DNA of 15,056 nucleotides from JAAYEV01 sp964508195 (GCA_964508195.1 CAZDSH010000041.1:1-15056), one strand, 5' to 3'; counted from the first letter of the stretch, positions 1-8,450 are shown. The notes: generated by a model not told the origin, from the letters alone. A program made the numbers and translations.

Positions 1-76
1 AGCCGATAGGCTAGTTTGCGGAAATTCCCGTAGCCCTCGAGCTCATTCATACACTACTGGCGGGTTCGCGAAGCGA

Positions 77-129
77 GGATAGCCTAATGCCGAAACCGGG
101 CTTTACGAGCTGCTCCGCAAATGTGGCAA
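77..129 (+). repeat. Left copy of an intergenic repeat element
   Basis: Bases 77-91 read GGATAGCCTAATGCC and are followed 29 bases later by ATGTGGCAA (121-129). The same two words occur in the same order on the minus strand at the other end of the window (15041-15027, then 15010-15002), so the two copies are inverted relative to each other. Just upstream, bases 66-76 form a small hairpin (TCGC-GAA-GCGA). The rest of 1-120 contains no credible gene. The match is seen directly; calling it a mobile or REP-like family is inference. Confidence 0.7.
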
Positions 130-245
130 ACAAAACGTCCCCTTGCCACAAAGTTAGAATCATTCTAAAAATGTGGCAACGTCCCCTTGCCACAAAGTTA
201 GAATCATTCTAAAAATGTGGCAAACAAAACGTCCCCCTGCCACAT
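121..245 (+). repeat. Tandem array of three hairpins separated by two identical palindromes
   Basis: Three copies of a TGTGGCAA...TTGCCACA inverted repeat are seen at 122-150, 172-194 and 216-244. The loops contain CGTCCCC; the middle copy has a 7-base loop because it lacks ACAAAA, and the third has one arm change (CTGCCACA). Between them lie two identical spacers, each with the perfect 15-base palindrome TTAGAATCATTCTAA (154-168 and 198-212). The layout resembles REP/BIME-type intergenic elements, which are often spread by IS200-like RAYT transposases. No such transposase is in this window, so that link is inference. Confidence 0.85.
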
Positions 246-262
246 CGACATGCCGGGCGAAC

Positions 263-295
263 TAGAAAAGGGCGTATATTAAACGCCCTTTTCTA
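263..295 (-). terminator. Rho-independent terminator of the V-ATPase operon
   Basis: A perfect 13-base inverted repeat (TAGAAAAGGGCGT at 263-275 and ACGCCCTTTTCTA at 283-295) encloses a 7-base loop. On the minus strand the GC-rich core is followed by TTTTCTAGTT. The TAA stop codon of the last operon gene lies at 279-281, inside the loop, so the hairpin begins within the final codons of subunit D. This marks the end of the operon. Confidence 0.8.
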
Positions 296-929
296 ACATC
301 ATATCCTTCACTTTCATGAGCCGGGTGACATTACCCCTTTCGTTTTCATCCAGCTTCATAGTGATATATTTTATCTTTTCCGCCATCGAGGGTATCATGA
401 CATATTCTAGCGCATTTACCCTACGCCTTGTCTTTTCTATTTCTATAGCCATAAGCCGACAACCCTTTTCTAGCTCCGCCAATTTTAAAAGTTTTGGCAG
501 TATCCCCGATAGTATGGATATAGAATCGTCCAGCTCACCGGTAGTGCCGGCATAGCCGTATGCAAAGGGCCCCTTCTTTTCTTTGTTTTCCCCTTCACCG
601 TCATCGACTATTTCAATGTCGGGTATACGGACGCTCATCACGTTTCTACGGGCCACGGTAATATCCACCTTACCCACCGGATACATGAGGCTTTCTTCCA
701 ATGCCTGATCCGACATAAGGGTGCTCGCCATTACGAAATGCCCGAAGGCCTCGGATAGCTCCTTTTCCACTTCCTCCCGAAGCCTTTTGTTTTCCTTCAC
801 CATGTCGATGAATTTCTTAACGAGTTCATCCTGTTTGTCCTTTAGGAGCTTATGGCCTCTCCTTGCAACTACTATCCTGTTCTTGAGCTTTGAAAGCTCC
901 ATTCGAGTTGGGTTGACTTGTATATCCAC
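279..929 (-). CDS. ntpD: V-type ATP synthase subunit D (central rotor shaft)
   Basis: A 216-residue protein of the V/A-ATPase D family. D forms the long coiled-coil shaft that turns inside the A3B3 head and, with subunit F, connects to subunit C on the membrane ring. The N-terminus carries the family signature VNPTRMEL (residues 5-12) followed by RRGHKLLKDKQDEL. Charged heptad-rich helices at both ends (about 8-60 and 145-210) fit the antiparallel coiled coil. The start is GTG; its AGGAG ribosome binding site is made by the last codons of ntpB (Lys-Glu-Leu-stop), and only three bases separate the two genes. It is the last gene of the operon, and its stop codon sits in the terminator loop. The length is normal for the family. 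Confidence 0.96.
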   Translation of the reverse strand: MDIQVNPTRMELSKLKNRIVVARRGHKLLKDKQDELVKKFIDMVKENKRLREEVEKELSEAFGHFVMASTLMSDQALEESLMYPVGKVDITVARRNVMSVRIPDIEIVDDGEGENKEKKGPFAYGYAGTTGELDDSISILSGILPKLLKLAELEKGCRLMAIEIEKTRRRVNALEYVMIPSMAEKIKYITMKLDENERGNVTRLMKVKDMMLEKGV

Positions 930-932
930 AGC

Positions 933-2315
933 CTACAACTCCTTTTTTTCCGGCAGATATTTATCAAGATATTCATCCCTTATACGCTTAAGCTCCGCCC
1001 TGGGCAGTATAGCCAAAAGGTCCCAGCCTATTTGAAGCGTTTCTTCTATAGAACGATTTTCATATTCGCCCTGGGCCACATAGCCCTTTTCGAACTCGTC
1101 AGCAAACTGTGCAAAGAGTTTATCCGTATCGCTAAGGGCCGCCTCACCGAGTATTACCGCCAGTTCCTTAGCCTCTTTACCCCTTGCATAGGCGGCGAAG
1201 AGCTGGTTCATCGTATCCGCATGGTCCTCCCTCGTCTTACCATCACCTATACCCTTATCCTTAAGCCGGGACAGCGACGGCAAAACGTCAATAGGGGGCA
1301 GTATACCTTTTCGGTAAAGCTCTCTACTCAATATTACCTGACCCTCGGTTATATAGCCGGTAAGGTCCGGTATGGGATGCGTCTTATCATCCTCGGGCAT
1401 AGTGAGTATAGGTATCTGCGTAACGGACCCCTCGGCGCCTATGAGCCTTCCCGCCCTTTCATAGATACTTGAAAGGTCAGTATACATATAGCCAGGATAA
1501 CCCCGCCTGCCGGGTATTTCCTTACGGGCTGCGGACACTTCCCGAAGTGCCTCGCAATAGTTCGTAATATCCGTAAGTATAACAAGTACGTGCATATTCT
1601 TTTCATAGGCCAGATACTCTGCCGCGGTCAAAGCCATCCTAGGCGTCGCAATACGTTCTATAGCAGGATCATTAGCCAGGTTTATAAACAGTACTGATCG
1701 GTCTATGGCCCCGGTCCTCGTGAAGTCCTCTATAAAATAGTTCGCTTCTTCAAAGGTAATACCAATAGCTGCAAATACAACGGCGAATTTACTTTCGGTA
1801 CCTAGAACCCTCGCCTGACGAGCGATCTGCGCCGCCAACTGCGAATGGGGTAACCCCGAACCGGAGAATATTGGTAGCTTCTGACCGCGAACGAGGGTGT
1901 TAAGCCCATCTATAGCGGATACGCCCGTCTGGATAAACTCCGAAGGATAGTCCCTAGCCGTAGGATTTATCGGCGCACCGTTTATATCAAGCCTTTTTTC
2001 CGGTATAATCATCGGTCCGTCATCCCTTGGCCTTCCAAAGCCGTCGAATACACGGCCCAGTATATCCAGGGATACCGGTAGCTCTATTCCTTTGCCTAGA
2101 AACCTTACCTTACATTCCGCGGCGTTCATACCGGAGGACCCTTCGAACAACTGTATAAGGGCCTTATCGTTGTGTACCTCCAGCACTTTACCCCGCCTTA
2201 GTTCGCCGTCTTTAATCTCTATTTCCACCAACTCGTCAAAGTGGGCCCCATCTACCTCATCTACTAACATCAACGGTCCCGCTATTTCCCTGACAGTTCT
2301 ATATTCTTTAAGCAC
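933..2315 (-). CDS. ntpB: V-type ATP synthase subunit B (non-catalytic nucleotide-site subunit)
   Basis: A 460-residue regulatory subunit that alternates with subunit A in the A3B3 head. The normal P-loop is replaced by PIFSGSGLPHSQ (residues 148-159), the degenerate form typical of V/A-type B subunits, so it should not hydrolyse ATP itself. The PSLSRL motif places the arginine finger at Arg350, the position reported for E. hirae NtpB; it reaches into the catalytic site of the neighbouring A subunit. Other family segments are seen at 181-192 (FAAIGITFEEAN) and 269-276 (GRRGYPGY). The start is GTG and overlaps the end of ntpA by eight bases, with a G-rich stretch (GGGGGTGGG) upstream as ribosome binding site. 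Translation is probably coupled to ntpA. Confidence 0.98.
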   Translation of the reverse strand: MLKEYRTVREIAGPLMLVDEVDGAHFDELVEIEIKDGELRRGKVLEVHNDKALIQLFEGSSGMNAAECKVRFLGKGIELPVSLDILGRVFDGFGRPRDDGPMIIPEKRLDINGAPINPTARDYPSEFIQTGVSAIDGLNTLVRGQKLPIFSGSGLPHSQLAAQIARQARVLGTESKFAVVFAAIGITFEEANYFIEDFTRTGAIDRSVLFINLANDPAIERIATPRMALTAAEYLAYEKNMHVLVILTDITNYCEALREVSAARKEIPGRRGYPGYMYTDLSSIYERAGRLIGAEGSVTQIPILTMPEDDKTHPIPDLTGYITEGQVILSRELYRKGILPPIDVLPSLSRLKDKGIGDGKTREDHADTMNQLFAAYARGKEAKELAVILGEAALSDTDKLFAQFADEFEKGYVAQGEYENRSIEETLQIGWDLLAILPRAELKRIRDEYLDKYLPEKKEL

Positions 2316-4083
2316 TTAGCCCACCCCCTTCTTCAGAAACCAAGCCCTCTAGTTCCTTTTTGACCTCTTCCTTTACAGCCTTTATATTGTCCATTTCATC
2401 CTCTTTAAAGTATTTCATCCTGGAGATACGTTCCCTAACGGGATGGGTTTCCACATCCTTAAAGGAAGCACCGGCATCCATAACCTTTTCGGCCTCATGA
2501 TAGAAGACCAATATAGTCTTTAGCATCTCGAACTGTTTTTCCAATGATGCATAGGTGTCCACCTCATGGAATGCATTCTGATGCAAAAAGTCCTCCCGGA
2601 TGGATTTTGCTACTTCCAGTATCAACCTATCCTTAACGGATAATGCATCAATACCTACGAGACGCACTATCTCCTGAAGCTCCGATTCATGTTGTAAGAG
2701 TTTCATTGCTTCGGCCCTGAGATCGCCCCACTCGGGGTTAACGTTCTCCTTAAGCCAATCTTCTAGCGTGTCCAGGTATAATGAATAACTGGTTAGCCAA
2801 TGTATAGCCGGGAAGTGTCGGCTATAGGCAAGGGATGCATCCAGCGCCCAGAACACCTTAACAACCCTGAGCGTACTCTGGGTAACGGGCTCCGACAGGT
2901 CGCCTCCAGGTGGTGATACCGCCCCGACAGCGGTTACGGTACCCTGCCGATCCTCGCTACCGCTGCATACCACCCTGCCGGCCCTTTCATAAAACTCTGC
3001 AACCCGGGATGCCAGGTATGCGGGATAGCCCTCTTCACCGGGCATCTCCTCAAGTCGGCCGGACATTTCCCGTAATGCCTCGGCCCAACGGGACGTAGAA
3101 TCCGCCATAAGGGCAACATTATAGCCCATATCCCTGAAATATTCAGCAATGGTTATACCAGTATATATTGATGCCTCCCGTGCCGCAACGGGCATGTTAG
3201 ATGTATTTGCAATGAGTACCGTTCGCTTCATAAGGGGTTCGCCGGATTTCGGGTCTATCAGTTCCGGGAATTCCATTAAAACGTCGGTCATTTCGTTACC
3301 CCGCTCGCCGCAACCGATATACACGACGATATCCGCTTCGGCCCATTTAGCCAACTGATGCTGTACTACCGTTTTGCCGCTACCAAAGGGCCCGGGGATA
3401 CACGCAACGCCACCTTTAGCCACAGGGAAGAACATATCTATAACCCTTTGGCCCGTTGTCATCGCTTGGACCGGGGGTAGCTTTTCCTTATATGGCCTTA
3501 TTCTCCTTACGGGCCATTTTTGCATCATCTGTACTGTTTTGATGCCATCCTTTGTTTCTATTTCTGCGATATCTTCAATTATAGTCTTCTCGCCGGAAAG
3601 AATCTTTGTGACCTTCCCTTCTATCCCGTGGGGAACCATGACCCTATGCTCCACGAGAATAGTCTCCTTTACGACGCCTAATATATCGCCGCCGATGACC
3701 TCATCCCCAACCTTTGCAGTGGGCACGAAGTCCCATTTTTTATCATGATCAAGGGCTGGTACTTCGACACCCCTGGTTATATATGCCCCTATTTTTTCCC
3801 TTATTAAGTCCAGCGGCCTTTGTATACCGTCAAAGATACCTTCCATCATACCCGGGGCCAGCTCAACGCTAAGGGGTGCACCGGTACCTTCCACCGGGTC
3901 GCCGGGGCTTAGGCCCGCGGTTTCCTCATAAACTTGGATAGAAGCTACTCCGCTTCTTATCTCTATTATTTCCCCTATAAGACGTTGCTCACCAACCCTG
4001 ACAACATCGAACATTTTAGCATCTTCGAGGCCTTCAGCCATTACCAGGGGTCCGGAAACTTTGGTTATTCTACCTTGTTTCAA
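2308..4083 (-). CDS. ntpA: V-type ATP synthase subunit A (catalytic)
   Basis: A 591-residue catalytic subunit that binds and hydrolyses or makes ATP in the cytoplasmic A3B3 head. The Walker A loop is GPFGSGKT (residues 231-238; Lys237 binds phosphate), and the GERGNE motif gives the catalytic glutamate Glu260. Further conserved parts are MADSTSRWAEALRE (326-339) and SPPGGDLSEPV (390-400). Residues of roughly 110-200 form the bulge domain that separates V/A-type A subunits from F-type beta subunits. The start is TTG, chosen because KQGRITKVSGPLV is the conserved N-terminus; a GAGGGAG ribosome binding site lies upstream inside the subunit F gene. The start overlaps the F-gene stop by four bases (TTGA). 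Confidence 0.98.
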   Translation of the reverse strand: MKQGRITKVSGPLVMAEGLEDAKMFDVVRVGEQRLIGEIIEIRSGVASIQVYEETAGLSPGDPVEGTGAPLSVELAPGMMEGIFDGIQRPLDLIREKIGAYITRGVEVPALDHDKKWDFVPTAKVGDEVIGGDILGVVKETILVEHRVMVPHGIEGKVTKILSGEKTIIEDIAEIETKDGIKTVQMMQKWPVRRIRPYKEKLPPVQAMTTGQRVIDMFFPVAKGGVACIPGPFGSGKTVVQHQLAKWAEADIVVYIGCGERGNEMTDVLMEFPELIDPKSGEPLMKRTVLIANTSNMPVAAREASIYTGITIAEYFRDMGYNVALMADSTSRWAEALREMSGRLEEMPGEEGYPAYLASRVAEFYERAGRVVCSGSEDRQGTVTAVGAVSPPGGDLSEPVTQSTLRVVKVFWALDASLAYSRHFPAIHWLTSYSLYLDTLEDWLKENVNPEWGDLRAEAMKLLQHESELQEIVRLVGIDALSVKDRLILEVAKSIREDFLHQNAFHEVDTYASLEKQFEMLKTILVFYHEAEKVMDAGASFKDVETHPVRERISRMKYFKEDEMDNIKAVKEEVKKELEGLVSEEGGGLSA

Positions 4084-4412
4084 TTCTCTTCTCCCTCTCT
4101 TTCGAAGAATATATCTACTCCTATGGCCCTTTCAACGGATTCCCTCATTCTTTTTAAACCTACACCGAGGGAACCCTGATTATTGGGTATAGGTATTATG
4201 GCAGGAAGGACTTCGTTCTCATACTCGCCTATCATGTCATCAATCTCTACGGAGACCTGCTCCGTTATAAATATAACTGCATATTTTTCCCTTGCCATTT
4301 TTCTTAAAGCTTTTTTCCCCTCCTCGGGGTTTATCACCGGGAATATATCTACGCCTAAAGCTTTAAAGGCTAGCACCGTATCTCTATCCCCTATAACTCC
4401 TACCCTATACAT
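4080..4412 (-). CDS. ntpG: V-type ATP synthase subunit F (rotor regulator)
   Basis: A 110-residue small rotor subunit that binds the D shaft; in E. hirae it is called NtpG. The N-terminus MYRVGVIGDRDTVLAFKALG is the family hallmark, starting a Rossmann-like fold with alternating strands and helices, as in AVIFITEQV (about 51-59). I chose the ATG at 4412, which overlaps the subunit C stop (ATGTATAG), because homologues begin at this residue. A GTG three codons upstream (4421) has a better spaced GGGAAAGG and is a real alternative. The gene then overlaps ntpA by four bases. The acidic C-terminal tail fits the family. The symbol follows E. hirae usage and is easily confused with subunit G. Confidence 0.93.
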   Translation of the reverse strand: MYRVGVIGDRDTVLAFKALGVDIFPVINPEEGKKALRKMAREKYAVIFITEQVSVEIDDMIGEYENEVLPAIIPIPNNQGSLGVGLKRMRESVERAIGVDIFFEREGEEN

Positions 4413-5406
4413 ATAGATCACGCAACCTTTCCCGCAGGCTTTCCGCCGGTATTTTGTTTATCTTGCCTACCATGATCATCCTGATTACCTTGGCCTCATT
4501 TTCCTTGGCCCATAGGTATCCGATTATGGGTAAAATACCGAAGGCTGCAAACTTCCCTCTTTTAGCCATATCAAGGAGCAAATTATCCGATATTTTTTCA
4601 AGCACGGTAGTGCTGCCGGTGTCTATAAAGGCTCCGATACCCTCCGCCGCCACCCTATCATACCTTGTGGCGGATAGTCTATCGGCAAAGCTTCCCACCG
4701 GTTCCCCCATAGAACCTAAAAGTACCGACTTATCCAAAAAACCGCCTTCAATAAGGGCTTCTTCCAGAAGTCTTATGTTTCCGCCGGTTTTTCTAATTCT
4801 AAGCAGGGTGTTTATATTCAAAAGGTCTATCTCAGTCCTTATAAACTCTAATAAGCCATTATCTTTAATTCCTTCCGCTAGTTCCAAAAGGTAAGCATAA
4901 AGCCCCTGGTCCAATATTAAGTCTATTCGCTGTGGATCACCCTTTAATTCGAAATCCGTCATAGCATCCTCAAAGGCGTCCCTTATATGGGGCTCAAATC
5001 CCACCATATCCTTATCGTCCACGGCTTTACGCAACGCATCTATCCCTATGGATCCCGCATAGGAAAGAATGTGCTTAAAATCCTCCCCAAGATACTTTTC
5101 CTTCATCAACACCTTTAGGTTATGGAAATCATGCCTTAACCGGTAAAGGAGCGTAAACCTTTCGTCCCCGGTAGAATCCTCTATAACTTTATAGGTTGTC
5201 CTTAGGGACTGATCGAGGGCCTTTTCAAAGTCGTAGGCGCTGTCCACTTCGCCGAAGTAGTTACCGTAGTCGGTTTCGCCTAATATTTTCAGTGCTTCCT
5301 CCGGTGTCGAGGCATCCAGCATCCTGTCTACCGCACTTCTGGAAAGGAGGTTGTTTTCCAGGGCCTTCACCCTGGACACTGCATATAAAAACATTGTATC
5401 CTTCAT
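4405..5406 (-). CDS. ntpC: V-type ATP synthase subunit C (rotor-ring adaptor)
   Basis: A 333-residue protein of the V-ATPase C/AC39 (subunit d) family. It is an all-helical, funnel-shaped adaptor that sits on the proteolipid ring and holds the D-F shaft. The sequence shows repeated helical modules with a recurring pattern of small acidic helices, for example YAVSRVKALENNLLS (residues 9-23) and TSPEEAL-type turns; the C-terminus IPAESLRERLRDLYV is typical. No membrane segments are seen, as expected. The start is ATG with an excellent AAGGAGGT ribosome binding site at 5411-5418, which overlaps the stop codon of ntpE; the gap between the two genes is 10 bases. The length is normal for bacterial C subunits. 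Confidence 0.94.
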   Translation of the reverse strand: MKDTMFLYAVSRVKALENNLLSRSAVDRMLDASTPEEALKILGETDYGNYFGEVDSAYDFEKALDQSLRTTYKVIEDSTGDERFTLLYRLRHDFHNLKVLMKEKYLGEDFKHILSYAGSIGIDALRKAVDDKDMVGFEPHIRDAFEDAMTDFELKGDPQRIDLILDQGLYAYLLELAEGIKDNGLLEFIRTEIDLLNINTLLRIRKTGGNIRLLEEALIEGGFLDKSVLLGSMGEPVGSFADRLSATRYDRVAAEGIGAFIDTGSTTVLEKISDNLLLDMAKRGKFAAFGILPIIGYLWAKENEAKVIRMIMVGKINKIPAESLRERLRDLYV

Positions 5407-5416
5407 TGGTACCTCC

Positions 5417-6004
5417 TTACTGTTGGAAAAGGATTTCCGCGATTTCCGTTTCTATCTTCTCCCTCTCCATCCTGAGTAGTGTTTCAAAGGAGTTATTTAT
5501 CTCTACCCCATTGACTTTTACAATAAAACCGCCCTGCATATTGCGCGATTCCTCTGATAACTTTAACTTAAAGCCCAGTTTGTTGTTCAGTTTCTCTAAA
5601 AGCCCCCCTTGGAATTTCGCCCTATCCTCCGATGGCACGATCAGTTCTTCGCCACCCTTTAGGTCAGCGTTTTTTAGGACAGATGCCATCATATTTATAT
5701 ATTTTTCTTCGGGAAGGGTTTTAAGTCGATCAAGGGCCTTTTCAAAAACTTGATCGATAAGCGATTGTTTTACGCCCAGGCTTTGTTTTTTCAAATCGAG
5801 TTCCGCCATGGAGAGCATCCTTCTTTGGGCCTCCTCAGCCTCTACCTCGGCTCTGGCTAAGCGGTTTTGCGTGTTTTCCTCAGCCTGCTTGACGGCCTGT
5901 TTTTCCATCGCTTTGATCTTTTTTTCTGTTTCTTCGATGATCGATTCTCCTTGGGCCTTCGCTTCCGCTAATATACTTTCTCTAATCCTTTCCATTCCAT
6001 CCAT
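5417..6004 (-). CDS. ntpE: V-type ATP synthase subunit E (peripheral stalk)
   Basis: A 195-residue stator protein. The first 85 or so residues are a continuous charged helix rich in Ala, Glu, Lys and Gln (for example AKAQGESIIEETEKKIKAM), expected to pair with the subunit G/H helix in the peripheral stalk. The C-terminal half is a mixed alpha/beta globular domain (for example GGEELIVPSEDRAKF, GGFIVKVNGVEI) that caps the top of subunit B. The start is ATG with GGGAG eight bases upstream; a second ATG three codons in is a weaker alternative. It lies 13 bases after ntpK. This fits the family in length, architecture and operon position. Confidence 0.93.
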   Translation of the reverse strand: MDGMERIRESILAEAKAQGESIIEETEKKIKAMEKQAVKQAEENTQNRLARAEVEAEEAQRRMLSMAELDLKKQSLGVKQSLIDQVFEKALDRLKTLPEEKYINMMASVLKNADLKGGEELIVPSEDRAKFQGGLLEKLNNKLGFKLKLSEESRNMQGGFIVKVNGVEINNSFETLLRMEREKIETEIAEILFQQ

Positions 6005-6017
6005 TTAGGACACTCCC

Positions 6018-6512
6018 TTAAATATTGATTCCGAATATCATAAGGATTGATGCCAAAAGCGCTAGCACAGCATAGGTTTCAACCATCGCGGCATAGGTAA
6101 TCCCCTTCGCAAGCTCCTCGGGCCTTTTAGCCACGATTCCCATACCCGATGCAGAGGCTTTACCCTGGGCAATAGCCGAAAATAGTCCGACAAAGGCAAT
6201 GGGCATCGCCGCAGCAAATATAAGAAGGCCGCTTGTCGTTGATACTTCGGCAATATTTCCGCCTATAAGACCTATTTTTTGCATTATTACAAATCCCGTT
6301 AGAAGACCATATATACCCTGGGTCCCCGGCAACGCTTGTAAGAGTAGCGTTTGACCGAATTTTCCCGGATCCTCAGTAACGACACCGGCAGCGGCTTCAC
6401 CCGCTATTCCTACGCCTATTGCAGAGCCGATACCCGCTAAAAGTACTGCAAGGGCTGCTCCCAAAACCGAAAGAAACTGACCTTGGGTTAATGCTAATTT
6501 AAGTTCCAACAA
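6018..6512 (-). CDS. ntpK: V-type ATP synthase subunit K (proteolipid rotor ring), predicted Na+-binding
   Basis: A 164-residue four-helix membrane proteolipid, formed from two fused hairpins, that builds the ion-carrying rotor ring. Membrane segments lie at about 13-36, 53-80, 95-118 and 138-161. The second hairpin keeps the ion carboxylate (VETYA, Glu145), while the first has no equivalent, giving one site per subunit. The residues known to bind Na+ in E. hirae NtpK (Leu61, Thr64, Gln65, Tyr68, Gln110, Glu139) are all present here as Leu61, Thr64, Gln65, Tyr68, Gln116 and Glu145, in the motifs LPGTQGIYG and AIAQGK. Na+ coupling is therefore a strong inference. The start is TTG (two adjacent TTG codons), directly after the ntpI stop; the ribosome binding site GAGGAGGAG is the Glu-Glu-Glu stretch near the end of ntpI. 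Confidence 0.97.
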   Translation of the reverse strand: MLELKLALTQGQFLSVLGAALAVLLAGIGSAIGVGIAGEAAAGVVTEDPGKFGQTLLLQALPGTQGIYGLLTGFVIMQKIGLIGGNIAEVSTTSGLLIFAAAMPIAFVGLFSAIAQGKASASGMGIVAKRPEELAKGITYAAMVETYAVLALLASILMIFGINI

Positions 6513-8450
6513 TTAAAACTCCTCCTCACTCATTAAGTTGGTATATTTAGTTTTTATTCCAAAAGGACTAAAAGTCCTTCCGCCGCCCTCATAAAACTTG
6601 CCGAAAAATTCTACGTACTGTAGACGACTAGAATGAACGTACGCCCCAAGGGCGTTGATAGCTATATTAAACACGTGGCCTATAGCCAGTGCCACTGCCA
6701 TCAATACATAACCGATTATATTAAAGCCAAGCATTTTAGCCATAGTGTTTATTACCATGGCTATAACTCCCGTGGCAAGCCCTAGGGCCAGTATCCTTGA
6801 ATAGGAAAGCACATCGCTTAAATAGCCCGTCACATCGTAAAGACTCAGTATTCCCGATGAAAGCTTACCGAAAATGTTTTCTTTGCTCCGTCCCTGGGTT
6901 AACACAAGTCCTAAAGCACCGGCGACGGATAATGCCTTTGCAAGTCCTGCTAAGGGCGGATATATAAACATCATAAGCCCGATAAGGAGCACTGCCCAGA
7001 GGCCTTGATCAAATACCGCGTCAAGGACATTGCCGGCCTTTATGTTTTTGTAGGCCGCGGCCCCTAAGCCGACGAATATCTGTATCACACCTAGCACGAA
7101 ACTTACTATCAAAAGGCTCATCGGATCATCTAATGGATTCATCCATAGGGGACGGGCGGGGAAAAGGTCCCCGAACCAGCCGCCGAACATTGCACCCCAA
7201 AAAATTGTCGATAAACCGCCTAGGGCTATGAGCCCCATCAGTTTTTTTATTATACCCTTCGGTTTCAGCACTTTGAGGGCCCAAAAACCCAATAACGAAA
7301 GCACAATGCCATATCCCGCATCGCTTATCATCATGCCGAAGAATATAAAGTAAAATATTGAAACTAATGTATTGGGGTCGAAATCTGATTTGCCCGGTGG
7401 GCTATATAGATCGGTTATCATTTCGAAGGGTTCTACGAACCCGGAATTTTTGAGCACCACTGGCACATCATCCTCTTCAGCGGGGTCGCTGAATGTGATG
7501 TAGGCCTTCGGCACTTCCTTTAACAATGCCTTTTCTATGCTGTCCATATCCGGCTTTGCAACCCAGCCCTCCATGTAGAAGGTTTCCTTGGTGTTGCCCG
7601 TAGTCTTTTCAACGCTCATCCTGCCTGATAGCAGGCTGTAATAATCGTAAATCGCCTCCAGGTTTGGTCTTTCCTTTGAAAGCTCCGCCGCCCTCGACGC
7701 GATATCCCGCCTTATATCCACAAATTCTTCCCGTTTTGCAGCTATATATTCCATCGCCTCGGCGGGGGTGCCCTCCACCTGGGGAATGTCAATTTTACTC
7801 CAGGAATTTTCCTTCAGTATTTCCGAAACCTCCTCCTCCAAGGATTTACGGTATACGAGAAGTACGCAGGTAAACTCCCTATCAGTACTAATAATTTCAA
7901 TGGCGCTCTCCGGAGCCCTGTCCTTTAATGCAGCCTCTACAGCCTCCACTGTACTCGTTGGAAAGCTACCAGTAAAAATAGCCACATTTTCAGTAGATTC
8001 AAGTTCTTGCACCGGAATGTCGAGGTTTTCCCAGGGTTCTAACAGGTCCACGGTGCTTAAAAGCCTCATTTCCTCACTCTTTAGGCTATTAAGCTTTGTT
8101 TCCAACTCTCTACATTCTTTTACCGCCGCCCATAGCCCTTCTAATCGGGAAATATCCGCCATAGCCGCCTCGTCGTAAGTGGGCTTTTCCGCAAACAACG
8201 ATTTTTTAGCCGGCGCATACCTAGCTATAAAATCTAATGTAAACTGTATTTCACCCAGTTTATCCTGTATCTCGGTAAGGTCCCTGGCGCTCTCCCGGGT
8301 CTCAAAGAGTCTATCCCAATCCTCCTGGGGTATCTTTTCCTTGATGTCTATAACCTCGACTTTCCCCAGCCTCTGAAATACTTCTACGAGTTTACTCCTA
8401 TCCCTTCGGAGAGCAATGACTGATATCTTTTTTACATCAATTATTGCCAT
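6513..8450 (-). CDS. ntpI: V-type ATP synthase subunit I (membrane stator, a-subunit)
   Basis: A 645-residue protein. The first 350 or so residues are soluble and helical, forming the stator arm that binds the two peripheral stalks. The rest has about seven or eight membrane segments that make the two ion half-channels beside the K ring. The conserved FGMMISDAGYG (371-381) opens the membrane domain. Two arginines sit at the places of the essential ones facing the ring: Arg552 in SYSRILALGLA and Arg609 in HSSRLQYVEFF. The C-terminal FYEGGGRTFSPF is also typical. The start is ATG; it overlaps the upstream gene by 14 bases and has only a weak, distant GAGG, so it probably depends on coupled translation. 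The length is normal. Confidence 0.96.
   Translation of the reverse strand: MAIIDVKKISVIALRRDRSKLVEVFQRLGKVEVIDIKEKIPQEDWDRLFETRESARDLTEIQDKLGEIQFTLDFIARYAPAKKSLFAEKPTYDEAAMADISRLEGLWAAVKECRELETKLNSLKSEEMRLLSTVDLLEPWENLDIPVQELESTENVAIFTGSFPTSTVEAVEAALKDRAPESAIEIISTDREFTCVLLVYRKSLEEEVSEILKENSWSKIDIPQVEGTPAEAMEYIAAKREEFVDIRRDIASRAAELSKERPNLEAIYDYYSLLSGRMSVEKTTGNTKETFYMEGWVAKPDMDSIEKALLKEVPKAYITFSDPAEEDDVPVVLKNSGFVEPFEMITDLYSPPGKSDFDPNTLVSIFYFIFFGMMISDAGYGIVLSLLGFWALKVLKPKGIIKKLMGLIALGGLSTIFWGAMFGGWFGDLFPARPLWMNPLDDPMSLLIVSFVLGVIQIFVGLGAAAYKNIKAGNVLDAVFDQGLWAVLLIGLMMFIYPPLAGLAKALSVAGALGLVLTQGRSKENIFGKLSSGILSLYDVTGYLSDVLSYSRILALGLATGVIAMVINTMAKMLGFNIIGYVLMAVALAIGHVFNIAINALGAYVHSSRLQYVEFFGKFYEGGGRTFSPFGIKTKYTNLMSEEEF

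Noticed and set aside
121..245. Short CRISPR array
   Set aside because: The spacers are identical palindromes rather than unique sequences, the unit is itself a hairpin, spacing is uneven, and no cas gene is near.
918..1472. Plus-strand open frame of 184 codons opposite ntpB
   Set aside because: It is fully antisense to a strongly conserved gene and has no features of its own; the same holds for the other plus-strand frames, such as 5196-5753.
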